A DNA stretch of 64,000 nucleotides, from the NCBI GenBank assembly GCA_028820635.1, contig JAPPIG010000080.1, positions 1-64,000 on the forward strand, given 5' to 3'. The stretch's first letter is position 1, and each line of letters begins with the position of its first letter. Positions 9,399-18,800 of this stretch are shown here, in pieces. The notes under the pieces are model-generated. The model was not told the origin of the DNA and did not search any database. It saw only the letters and a program-made list of their open reading frames with translations. Origin of the DNA: Candidatus Poribacteria bacterium (GTDB lineage: Bacteria; Poribacteria; WGA-4E; WGA-3G). A program made the position numbers and the translations under genes.

Positions 9399-10571
9399 AT
9401 GGATTTTGGAATTCCGCGCGCGGTGCCTGAAGAGGTCGGCATGTCCGCAGCGCGGTTGGAACGAATAGCACCAGTCATGCAACGCTGGATAGATAATGGG
9501 AAAATTCCCTGCGCATTGACGATGATAGCACGTGAAGGCAAACTCGTCCATTTTGAAAAATTCGGCATGCAGGACGTTGCAACAGCAAAACCGATAGAAT
9601 TTGATACGATCTTCCGCATCTATTCAATGACAAAACCGATTACCAGCGTCGCCGTGATGATGCTCTATGAAGAAGGACATTTTCAACTCAATACACCTGT
9701 ATCCGAATTTATCCCTGCCTTCAAAGACATGAAGGCTTATGCAAACCATGGCGATGCTATTGTTGATACCGAACGAGAAATGGCGGTCAAACATCTACTC
9801 ACACATACTGCTGGACTTATCTATGGCGGCGACTGGGTGCATCCAATTAATGATCGATATAGGGAAGCAGATTTTTACGGTGGTGACCTTGCGCACATGG
9901 CACAGGAACTCGGAAATATCCCGCTCTTACACCAACCGGGGGACGCGTGGAATTACGGTATGTCTACCGATGTTCTCGGTTACCTTGTGGAAGTGGTCTC
10001 AGGGATGCCGTTTGCTGAGTTCCTGAAAAAGCGAATTTTTGAACCTTTAGAGATGGTAGATACAGACTTCTCTGTTCCAGAAAAAAAGGCTGACAGATAT
10101 GCCACGTTATATGAACCCACAGAGGATGGCAGTATTCAAGTGCTTGAAAATGCACCTGTTTCAAGCGGACCCTTAAGTTTTCATCATTCTGGTGGTGCGG
10201 GGCTACTCTCAACGGCTGCTGATTACCTCCGCTTTTGCCAAATGATGCTGAATGAAGGTGAACTCGATGGTGTCCGTCTACTCGGCAGAAAAACGGTGGA
10301 ACTTATCACAATGAATCATATCCCTGATGATTGGCAACCGTTGTGGAGAACTGGATGCGGTTTTGGATTAGGATTTGCTGTTGTCACCGATGTGGCTGAC
10401 ACACACGCCCTCGGTTCTTTAGGCACATACAGTTGGGGCGGTCTTGCAAGCACAACATTTTGGATTGATCCAGTAGAAGAATTAATCGGCATCTTGATGA
10501 CACAATTAATCGGCGATGCACCTTTCCACTCCCAATTCCGAGTGCTAACCTATCAGGCTATTATTGATTAA
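9399..10571 (+). CDS. Beta-lactamase-fold serine hydrolase, no signal peptide
   Basis: A 390-residue paralog of the preceding lipoprotein, alignable from AVPEDVG/AVPEEVG to the end but without the lipoprotein leader, so probably cytoplasmic. S76-M-T-K79 is the catalytic S-x-x-K; WNYGMSTDVLGYL carries the second-motif Tyr; HSGGAGLLST matches the third-motif region. The ATG at 9399 is preceded by AAGGAGAG. The two copies are separated by an inverted-repeat element, suggesting duplication followed by change of location. Substrate unknown; family members include esterases and D-aminopeptidases. Confidence 0.85.
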   Translation: MDFGIPRAVPEEVGMSAARLERIAPVMQRWIDNGKIPCALTMIAREGKLVHFEKFGMQDVATAKPIEFDTIFRIYSMTKPITSVAVMMLYEEGHFQLNTPVSEFIPAFKDMKAYANHGDAIVDTEREMAVKHLLTHTAGLIYGGDWVHPINDRYREADFYGGDLAHMAQELGNIPLLHQPGDAWNYGMSTDVLGYLVEVVSGMPFAEFLKKRIFEPLEMVDTDFSVPEKKADRYATLYEPTEDGSIQVLENAPVSSGPLSFHHSGGAGLLSTAADYLRFCQMMLNEGELDGVRLLGRKTVELITMNHIPDDWQPLWRTGCGFGLGFAVVTDVADTHALGSLGTYSWGGLASTTFWIDPVEELIGILMTQLIGDAPFHSQFRVLTYQAIID

Positions 10572-10586
10572 ATCTGCATAGTAGTA

Positions 10587-10603
10587 GGCACGCTCTGCGT
10601 GCC
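10587..10603. repeat. Short hairpin GGCACGC-TCT-GCGTGCC
   Basis: Perfect seven-base-pair stem with a three-base loop in the gap between two genes, preceded by GTAGTA. No T-run follows. It resembles the other small GTAGG-type intergenic palindromes here. Confidence 0.5.
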
Positions 10604-10634
10604 GTAACAAATGCGATAGGAGAAGAATACAACC

Positions 10635-11249
10635 ATGAAAATCGCAGTCGTAACCGGAGAACACGGGTTTAGAGAAAAAGACTTTGACGCAGTCTTTAAA
10701 AGCATGGAAGGCATTGCGTTCGTCCGAGAAGATTTAGACGTTTTTGTAGACAACCCAAATCAAAAAGAATACGATACCGTTGTCTTTTACAACTTCCATC
10801 GTCCATATCCCACAGAAGCGCAAGCAAAAGCAATTCTGGGACTCACCGAACGCGGGCAAGGATTAGTCATACTTCATCACGCTATTCTCGCGTTTCCCGA
10901 ATGGGATGAATATTCAGGTATGTGCGGGATTGACGCTCGTTCAGATTTCGGTTACTTTCCGAAACAAACATTGCAGGTGCAAGTTACCGACCCCACCCAT
11001 CCGATTACTGAAGGACTTACCGACTGGGAAATGGGAGACGAAACCTATACGATGAAATCTGCAGGTGAAGATAGCACTATCCTGCTAACCGTTGACCATC
11101 CGAATAGTATGAGCGTGTTAGGTTGGGCACGTGAATATGGCAATTCCCGTATTTTTTGCTTGCAGAGTGGACATGACAATGTTACCTATTCTAACCCGAA
11201 CTTCCGAGAGGTATTACGACGCGGCATCCAGTGGTGTGCTAAACAATAA
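10635..11249 (+). CDS. ThuA-like domain protein
   Basis: A 204-residue protein of the ThuA/trehalose-utilisation family, a class-I glutamine-amidotransferase-like fold usually found in carbohydrate operons without a proven activity. Family marks are KIAVVTGEHGF at the start, the GLVILHHAILAFPEW segment holding His residues, TDPTHPITEGL in the middle, and the late WAREYGNSRIFCLQSGHDN...FREVLRRGIQWC. Length is normal for a single-domain form. No signal peptide. It is 63 bases after the hydrolase, on the same strand, and may share its transcript. GATAGGAGAAG supplies a ribosome binding site. Confidence 0.85.
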   Translation: MKIAVVTGEHGFREKDFDAVFKSMEGIAFVREDLDVFVDNPNQKEYDTVVFYNFHRPYPTEAQAKAILGLTERGQGLVILHHAILAFPEWDEYSGMCGIDARSDFGYFPKQTLQVQVTDPTHPITEGLTDWEMGDETYTMKSAGEDSTILLTVDHPNSMSVLGWAREYGNSRIFCLQSGHDNVTYSNPNFREVLRRGIQWCAKQ

Positions 11250-11312
11250 AGAGCAACGGTAGGATTGGTTTCATAGTGAAAGTAAAAAAGCATTATAGCA
11301 TAGGATAACAAT

Positions 11313-13466
11313 ATGAAAATCAAAGTTTTCTTATCACTATTATTGGTTGGACTTGGCATCCTATTTTGTTTTATTTTTTTCATTAACCACTTAAAACAGC
11401 AAGTTAACGACAGACAACAGGCGATCGACAAGATTCTATCAAAAAATGATGATCCGCCTCCACGAATCCCCCGAACTGTGGAGATACCAGATGACATTCG
11501 ACAGAAATTCGCTAATGTGCCTGAAAAACCAACACCAACACTTATCGCAGAATTCGTACAAGGTGGTTACTTGCAGTCTGTCAAATTTTCACCTACCAAC
11601 CATAATTTAGTAGTAAGTATGACCCATAATAAGAATAAGGAAAAAAATATCAAATTGTGGAATATCCAGAATCCTACGACTCCATTAGCAGAATTCAGTG
11701 GATATTCAGTATCATTTTCTCCGGATGGAAAAATACTTGCTATCTCTGATTTTAGGGATATTCAAGATGACGTGAAATTATGGGGTATTGCTGAGGAAAA
11801 GTTTATTAGTTCTATCCGTGGCCCAGGTTATAATGCAGCTTTTTCACCAAATGGAAATCATTTAGCGGTTGAGACTTTCGGTTTGGAACTTTGGGATGTT
11901 AGTAATCCAACAAAACCTATAGAAGCATTCAAGTTGAAAAGCGAAGACTTTGAAGAAGAGCATACATTTTCTGTAGATGGCACACTTATGGCAACGGTAG
12001 ATTCAAGAAAGGATATTATTAACATCTGGGAGATTGATGGAAATCAGGTCATCAAGCGAGAAAGTATTGATATGATAGACAAAAAAGTTGGATGGATTGA
12101 GACTATGAAGTTCTTACCCGATCCGCAGAATCCTATACTTGCAATCGCAGACAATGATGAAGATATCAAATTGTATCATCCACCAGATTGGCAAAATTAT
12201 AATGTGATTCCTGCCGGAAATATTAACGATCTTGTATTTACGAAAGATGGAAACACCATTATCAGTGGTAGCACCGATGAATTGGAATTTTGGTCTGTGG
12301 ATAATGGAAACCGTTACGCATCAATAGAAGGATATTCCGATTATGCAAATTGTGTTGATGTCTCTGCAGATTCAAGATATGTGGCTGGTGGTGGTAACGA
12401 TGGTATCATTCGTGTTTGGGATATATCACACTTTTTATCTTCAAGACAAAGTAATATCCCAAATGTCGTTGTGCCCATTTACTTCTTACCTACTAACCGT
12501 CTACCTCAGGCAGATATACCAGAGAAAATAGATAAGATATTGAGAGACGTTCAAACTTTTTTTGCTGATGAAATGGAACGACACGGCTATGGAAGGAAGT
12601 CTTTCGAGTTTGAAAAAAATAGTGATGGTTCTGCAAAGGTATATCTATTTGAGGGTAATACAGCCGATGAATACTATCATAAAAATACTAATACAAGAGT
12701 GATGAAAGAAATTAAACAGCATTTTGAGACATACAACATATTCTATTTTATCTTCGTGGATAAAGGCAATGAAAAGAAACCTAATGTAAAAATACCTACC
12801 CGTGCTGAACTAAAACGCCTTTCTGCCGAACTAAAGCGCCTTTCTATTCGGTTACAAAATATTGTTTTTAGGCAACGAAGCGGTAAGATTATTTTACATA
12901 ACTCCCTCGACAAATATTCAAAAGATGCCATTACTTATAAATTTGCAGAATCTTTTGGTTTAAACCGTGATTACAGAAGTCCATCTTATCTAATGTCATA
13001 CGAGAAACAATCTAAACATTTATCCAAAAGTAGTGCGGCATGGTTAAATAAGTGTCGGTTTTTTAATTCTGTAAAGACCTATTTTGATGATATGACGAAA
13101 ATTGATAAACTCTCACCATCAAAAGGAAAAGCAAGATTCAAAGTGGAAGATGCGGATGGAATTTGCCAGGTTCGGTTATTAGTTAGACCAACCAACGAAA
13201 ATCCTCCTCCAAGTTTTCAGTGGAAAAAAGATCCTACCGAAAACAAAACAGAATGGCAAAAGAAATTTAAAGGAAAATCTAACGTTTTGCATAATGTCCT
13301 AACACTGAATGGTGAGAAGAAGGCAACAGTTAAATTGGATTATCCGAAATTTGCAGACAATATGATTGAAATACATGTTATTGATGAACTTGGTAACAGA
13401 GTATATATGATAGCTGACAAAAGAGGAAAATCGGGTGTATCCTTCCTTCGTAGAATTTTTAATTAA
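11313..13466 (+). CDS. Membrane-anchored WD40-repeat protein with degenerate protease-like C-terminus
   Basis: A 717-residue protein. Residues 5-25 form a transmembrane anchor. Residues about 75-370 are WD40-like blades (VKFSP..., VSFSPDGKILAISD, AAFSPNGNHLAVET, IIRVWDIS) that would make a beta-propeller outside the membrane. From about residue 380 (VVVPIYFLPTNRLPQADIPEKI...FFADEMERHGYG) the protein resembles a region that in related proteins, as I recall them, is a metzincin-like protease. Where a HExxHxxGxxH-type zinc site is expected, it reads TYKFAESFGLNRD (near residue 540), followed by YLMSYEKQSKHLSKSSAAWLN. The His ligands are gone, so this copy is probably not a protease. It may bind ligand or partner. 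Codon use is AT-rich compared with neighbours. Confidence 0.6.
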   Translation: MKIKVFLSLLLVGLGILFCFIFFINHLKQQVNDRQQAIDKILSKNDDPPPRIPRTVEIPDDIRQKFANVPEKPTPTLIAEFVQGGYLQSVKFSPTNHNLVVSMTHNKNKEKNIKLWNIQNPTTPLAEFSGYSVSFSPDGKILAISDFRDIQDDVKLWGIAEEKFISSIRGPGYNAAFSPNGNHLAVETFGLELWDVSNPTKPIEAFKLKSEDFEEEHTFSVDGTLMATVDSRKDIINIWEIDGNQVIKRESIDMIDKKVGWIETMKFLPDPQNPILAIADNDEDIKLYHPPDWQNYNVIPAGNINDLVFTKDGNTIISGSTDELEFWSVDNGNRYASIEGYSDYANCVDVSADSRYVAGGGNDGIIRVWDISHFLSSRQSNIPNVVVPIYFLPTNRLPQADIPEKIDKILRDVQTFFADEMERHGYGRKSFEFEKNSDGSAKVYLFEGNTADEYYHKNTNTRVMKEIKQHFETYNIFYFIFVDKGNEKKPNVKIPTRAELKRLSAELKRLSIRLQNIVFRQRSGKIILHNSLDKYSKDAITYKFAESFGLNRDYRSPSYLMSYEKQSKHLSKSSAAWLNKCRFFNSVKTYFDDMTKIDKLSPSKGKARFKVEDADGICQVRLLVRPTNENPPPSFQWKKDPTENKTEWQKKFKGKSNVLHNVLTLNGEKKATVKLDYPKFADNMIEIHVIDELGNRVYMIADKRGKSGVSFLRRIFN

Positions 13467-13481
13467 AACTACCTAATGTTT

Positions 13482-13640
13482 TGTCAAATGCTAATTGATG
13501 GATCTGAAAGTAGTCGGGAATCCAAATCAAGAAATCAACAGTATGAATGCCATTTGGGCATTCCCCGGAGTTCCCTCCTACCATAAGCAGTTCATCGGTA
13601 GGAGCGATCTCCGAATCGCGACCTACAATAATATGTTGAC
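13482..13640. repeat. GTAGGAG-type repeat element with a nested insertion
   Basis: Arms GTCGGGAAT...CTCCTAC and GTAGGAGCGATCTCCG...CGCGAC flank the spacer CATAAGCAGTTCATCG. The reverse complement of 47321-47437 aligns with it including both outer flanks (GCTAATTGAT on one side, AATAATATGT on the other). Relative to that copy, about 44 bases (13522-13565) interrupt the first arm. No coding capacity. Confidence 0.75.
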
Positions 13641-13701
13641 ACAGCAATAGTGGGTATTGGTAAAGCAATAATGTTCTTCCTTCATTACGTCAAGTCTTAA
13701 A

Positions 13702-14856
13702 ATGTCAATTGTTGAGAGAAAGAACAATGAAATTTACTACTTTTCTTTTCAATCTGCTCTTTCTATTGGTATAATTTGTGTCCTTCTCTTACTTTCAACG
13801 ATACTCGTAAACTCTGATAAAGGAAAAACGATGGCGCAAACTTCGTATTCAGTTGGCAAAGCCTGGGATTCTCACGGTTATGATGTCTACTCCATAGAAC
13901 AAGTTGGCAAAGCGAGTGCTGAGATTGTCCCAGCACTCGGTAATAACTGCTACGCATTCAGAGTTTCCGATGGAAATAACTGGCTCAAATTGATAGACGA
14001 ACCACCGGATTTGGAAACATTGGAACAACGCCCAACTGCTTTCGGCAATCCGATTCTTTTCCCTTTCCCTAACCGAATTCGGAACGGAAAATGGGAGTTT
14101 GAGCGAAAAACCTATCAATTTGACAAAGAACCTGAGTCACCGACCACTATTCACGGTCTGTTGTTGAACCGCCCTTATAAAGTTGATAAACACGAGGCTA
14201 ATGAGAACGGTGCAACATTAGTATGCTCGCTAAATTCGCAAGATTTTCCGGATGTTAGTCGCCAATACCCATTCCCTTTCAAAATTGAGATTACCTATAC
14301 GCTCAAAGATGCCGTGTTAGTGATGAAGGTTTCTATCAAAAACACAGGTGAAGGAAATATGCCGATCGGATTTGGTATTCATCCCTATTTTAGCACGAAC
14401 CTAACCGGAACAGCAGATGCGTCAAAAGCAGTGATTACCGTTCCTGCCAACAAATATTGGGAATTGGATGATGTTCTTGTGCCTACTGGTATACAGAAGG
14501 ATGTCGCAGGAACGCTTGATCTACGTAACGGACAACCCTTTGCAAAACTGAAACTTGACCATGTTTTCACAGATGTTCTATTGGTTGATAATGTAAGTCG
14601 GTGCGTTATTGAAAATAAGGATACAGGATACGGCATGGTGATGGAATCGGATGCACAATTTAGGGAATTGGTTGTATATACACCACCAGAGCGAGATGCC
14701 ATCTGTTTTGAACCTTACACCTGCCCAACAGATGCCATCAATTTAGAAGCGAAAGGTATTCCAGCAGGTGTGATTGTGCTGTCTCCAGACGAGACATTTT
14801 CAGCAACCGTACGTATACTTCCAATAATACCAAACCTGAATGATGATGCAAAATAA
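13702..14856 (+). CDS. Aldose 1-epimerase-like protein with N-terminal membrane segment
   Basis: A 384-residue protein with a galactose-mutarotase-like fold. Motifs are ILFPFPNRIRNGKW (the family's substrate-binding Arg region), TTIHGLLLNRPY, GFGIHPYF with the catalytic-type His, and the late CFEPYTCPTDAINL holding the catalytic Glu. Residues about 18-37 are hydrophobic (ALSIGIICVLLLLSTILV), so it appears anchored in or exported across the membrane, unlike the usual cytoplasmic GalM. An internal ATG at 13831 (MAQTSYSVGK) could yield a form without the membrane segment. The reaction would be interconversion of alpha and beta aldoses. The next gene overlaps its stop by 17 bases, implying translational coupling. 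Confidence 0.8.
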   Translation: MSIVERKNNEIYYFSFQSALSIGIICVLLLLSTILVNSDKGKTMAQTSYSVGKAWDSHGYDVYSIEQVGKASAEIVPALGNNCYAFRVSDGNNWLKLIDEPPDLETLEQRPTAFGNPILFPFPNRIRNGKWEFERKTYQFDKEPESPTTIHGLLLNRPYKVDKHEANENGATLVCSLNSQDFPDVSRQYPFPFKIEITYTLKDAVLVMKVSIKNTGEGNMPIGFGIHPYFSTNLTGTADASKAVITVPANKYWELDDVLVPTGIQKDVAGTLDLRNGQPFAKLKLDHVFTDVLLVDNVSRCVIENKDTGYGMVMESDAQFRELVVYTPPERDAICFEPYTCPTDAINLEAKGIPAGVIVLSPDETFSATVRILPIIPNLNDDAK

Positions 14857-15805
14857 AATAAAAACGTACACATTACTACTCTTTTCTATCCTGCTCATAG
14901 TTATCAAGCCGTGCAATGCTATTTTTGAAGGCACAGCAAATGCCAACATCTTTATCAAAATGTCCGAACAGCACGGTGATTTCGGCAAACTTGCCCTCTG
15001 GCACGAAGCTGCAGCAGAATGCATCAACCTAATTTCAGTACCGATGAACGAGATTGCTCTCAATTACTATAAACGTCAAGGATATGATAAATGGGTTGCC
15101 CGCGCAGAAAAGGAGGCACTTGAAATTCAGGAACAACGCCAATTTCATCTCAAACGCGCTAAAGCTGCGTGGAAAAAATCGAAAACTACAGAAGCTGTCC
15201 TACAAGCGGAGCGCGAAAAGATTTCCAAGTTCATTGCAACGTGGTTACCACACTATCCAAATAGATTTTACAATTTTGGTATCTATGCTACTTTTTTTAC
15301 GGAACTACAGGAACGCGCCGAACAGAAAAAAGATTATGCAAAAATCCTCCATCTTGAAGCAGATGCAGCCGAAATGTGCGCAGCACAATACGAAAAGATA
15401 CCAATTGCGTATGGATTAAAAAACTATGTACAACTTAGAGACGCATATCTCCGCCATGCTACCCTACTTCGAACGCTTGCAAGTCAATCTCCAAATACAT
15501 TACCACCTGGCGTAAATATTGGTAAACATATACGAAATCGGAGACCAAAACCGCAAATAACACCATTAAAAAAAGCAGATAAAATTCTTCACATAGCAAA
15601 ATCTAATCCGCGCATCAAAGCTGCATTGGCAGATCAAAAAGGGGTTCGCGAGTATGCATGGTTTCAAGGATTTGCTTGGACAGTCAGTTTCTATAACCAC
15701 GGGTGGGGTAATCTCGCTATCGGTATTATTGATGATAAAACCGGAAAAGTTGTAGATGTTCTGAAAGGCGAACCCGAGACAGGTGAACTTGAACTTCTGG
15801 ATTAG
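14840..15805 (+). CDS. Unknown secreted protein
   Basis: A 321-residue protein that I do not recognise. Three consecutive ATG codons at 14840, 14843 and 14846 make the exact start unclear, all within the end of the epimerase gene. A signal peptide (TYTLLLFSILLIVIKPCNA) is clear. The mature part is mostly helical and rich in Ala, Lys and Glu (residues 45-200), resembling a helical-repeat protein. The last 60 residues look compact (YAWFQGFAWTVSFYNHGWGN...IIDDKTGKVVDVLKGEPE) and end beta-rich, like a PepSY-type tail, but this is a guess. Only 6 bases separate it from the subtilase gene, so the two may work together. Confidence 0.55.
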   Translation: MMMQNKIKTYTLLLFSILLIVIKPCNAIFEGTANANIFIKMSEQHGDFGKLALWHEAAAECINLISVPMNEIALNYYKRQGYDKWVARAEKEALEIQEQRQFHLKRAKAAWKKSKTTEAVLQAEREKISKFIATWLPHYPNRFYNFGIYATFFTELQERAEQKKDYAKILHLEADAAEMCAAQYEKIPIAYGLKNYVQLRDAYLRHATLLRTLASQSPNTLPPGVNIGKHIRNRRPKPQITPLKKADKILHIAKSNPRIKAALADQKGVREYAWFQGFAWTVSFYNHGWGNLAIGIIDDKTGKVVDVLKGEPETGELELLD

Positions 15806-15811
15806 CACCGT

Positions 15812-18800
15812 ATGAATCAACAGATACCTTCAAAAAATTTGTCTCTTTTTGTTTTCCTGCTTGTCGGAATAATCTGTTACTGTACTGCTGTTGGAAATGC
15901 TGCCCCGCCTGAAATCACCCCTGGTGAGTTATTAATTCGTTTGACACCAGAAGCATCAAACGATCTACAGCAACTGCACGCAAAATCTCCCATAGCAGCA
16001 TTGTATGCAAAGTACAACGTGGAATCTCTTAAACCGATCTTTCCGTCTTTTACTCGTTTTTCAAAACATAACACTAAACTTAAGCGCGCCTATCTTCTAA
16101 GGTTTTCACCAGCCACAGACCTGACTACACTTAAAGCAGCATTTGAAAAAAGTGAACTCGTTGAGGCGGTTACTTATAACTATTTACGCCCAACTTTAGC
16201 GGATGAAATTGTCCCCGACGACCCAAAATACACGGAACAGTGGAGTTTGCCGCTGATAAATCTGCCACAAGCGTGGGCAATTGAAAAAGGCAACCGTGAT
16301 GTAGTTATCGCCATCATTGATTCTGGTATTGATTATACACACGACGATCTTGCCAACAAAATTTGGGTGAATCCGGGTGAAATCGCCGATAACGGCTTAG
16401 ATGACGATGGAAACGGTTACATTGATGATATGCACGGATGGGATTTCACCGATGCTCCTAACCTACAAGCAGAGGGCGATTTTATAGAGGGTGATAACGA
16501 ACCAATTGACGAATCGGGACACGGCACGCACGTTGCTGGCATCGCAGGTGCAATGCCAAATAACGGTATCGGCATTGCAGGTGTCGCGTGGAATTGTCCG
16601 TTGATGGCAGTGCGTGCAGGACTTTCACTCGGCGGTGGTTCCCGCATGCAGGATGATGATTCCGCCGCCGCGATTGTCTACGCCGCTGACAACGGGGCAA
16701 GCATTATCAATATGAGTTGGGGAAGTTCACAACACTCCTTTGTTATCCAAGATGCTATTGATTATGCTTATGCGCGTGGTGCGGTATTAATTGGTGCAGC
16801 GGGCAATTCACAGGAGGCAGAGAGTATTTTTCCTGCCGGATACCGGAAAGTCATCTCTGTGGCATCAACGACCCAACACAAACAGCGTTACTACAAATCG
16901 AATTTCGGGGCATCTGTTGACATTGGCGCACCCGGAAACGCTATACTCAGCACACAAATCAACAACGGCTACCGTATTCTTACTGGTACTTCTATGGCAG
17001 CACCGCACGTCGCGGGTGTCGCAGCATTGATGCGATCAAAACGATCTAACCTCACCCACGAAGAGGTGCGGCAGATACTCGTCAACACTACCGATATGGT
17101 TTTGAAAAAGGATAGTGATGAACCTGATCCGAAACTTGCCGGTGCGGGAACACTCAACGCTGAGCGCGCTCTGTTAGCGAGTAGTGTCTTACAAGCACGA
17201 ATTCATGCACCGCAAACAAATAGTGGCGGATCAACCTCAATAACATTTATCGGTACTGCAGGTGGATATAAGTTTAAGTCGTGGCAGCTGTTTTATGGGA
17301 GTTCGAGTGTCCCCACAACTTATGTTCCGTTTACCGACCCTATATCAACGCAAAAAGTCGCCGAACAGTTAACCGTATGGGATACTACTGATATACCAGA
17401 GGACGTTTACACTGTCCGTCTTGTCGTCACAGGGAGAGATGGTAGCCAAACACACGATCAGGTTGTTTTAACGGTAGACCGTACACCCCCCAAAATTATT
17501 TCCGTTACAGCAGCTGAAGCGTTGTACGGAGACAGTTCTACCACTATTTTCACTTGGGCAACAGATGATGTAACACGAGATACTTTCTATTTCCGACGCA
17601 GCGGTCAAATCACGCCTTTTGCTTCTATTGAGGAAAGAGGACTCGGAAAAGAACACCTTTTTTCTTTCGGATTGGAAACAGGACAATATCAATTTTACAT
17701 TGCAGCACAGAACACTGTCGGGTTAAAAACAGTGGACGATAACAATGGGAAATATTATACAATTAATGTTGTCGGCAGTTCTATATCACCAAACGGGTTC
17801 GTTGAAACTGATCTCGGTATGTCACCGCTCCACATCGCAAATATTTCTACTGATTTTGATAAAGACGGATTATCCGAACTTATCGGTGTGTCACTTTCAG
17901 ATACCTCTGAGGGCGAACTTTCTGCATCTGAAGGTCTCGCAATTTATGAACGAACACCAACAGGCAAATATAAGATCGCACACAGTCTCTCCGATATTGA
18001 ATCTCTTGAAATCTCCGATCAAGGTGTAGATTTAGAAACGCTTATACCGGGGACAGTAGACGATACAGATAACGACGGTTTGCTGGAAATCCTTGCTAAC
18101 GACGAAGATCAAACATTTTTAATTGAAAGTATTACACCTAACGGTTACCCAACACAAATTATCTGGGAAACCCCATTCATTTCAGGTGGAAAAATCGCTG
18201 ACCTTGATGACGATGGCAGAAAGGAAATAATTGGAGTTGATAACAACAACAACCGTATTCTCATATTTGAAAATAGAGGGAATAACTTATATGACAGAAC
18301 CGCTGAGTTAGTTAATGAAACAGAGGGGAAAAATGTCTTCGCGTTAGACTTTGCAATTGACGACTTCAACGTTGATGGAAAAGATGATTTAATTGTTGGC
18401 GATAGTGAAGGCGAACTTTTCATTTATACTGCCACAGCAAATAACAGTTTCCACTTACAGTGGCAAACTCAGCTTGGGATAGATGATGTTAGACTGTTGG
18501 TTTCCAGGGATTTAACTGGAGATGGAAGATCGGAATTTGTTGTTGGTGGCACCATATCACCGCCCGATGTGCCTTCTGCCTCGCCCATCTGGAAGTTTCT
18601 TGTCTTCACATATACATCTGGCAAGTATGTGCAGCTTTGGGAACAGGCTATCGCACCGTATCGACTACGTGGAAACAGTCTCGCTATAGCTGATTTAGAC
18701 GGTGATAGACAAAACGAACTTGCGATCATCACATATCCGAACCTCTATGTGATGAAATGGAACGGCACAACATTCATACCGTTATTCCATCAAAAGGTTG

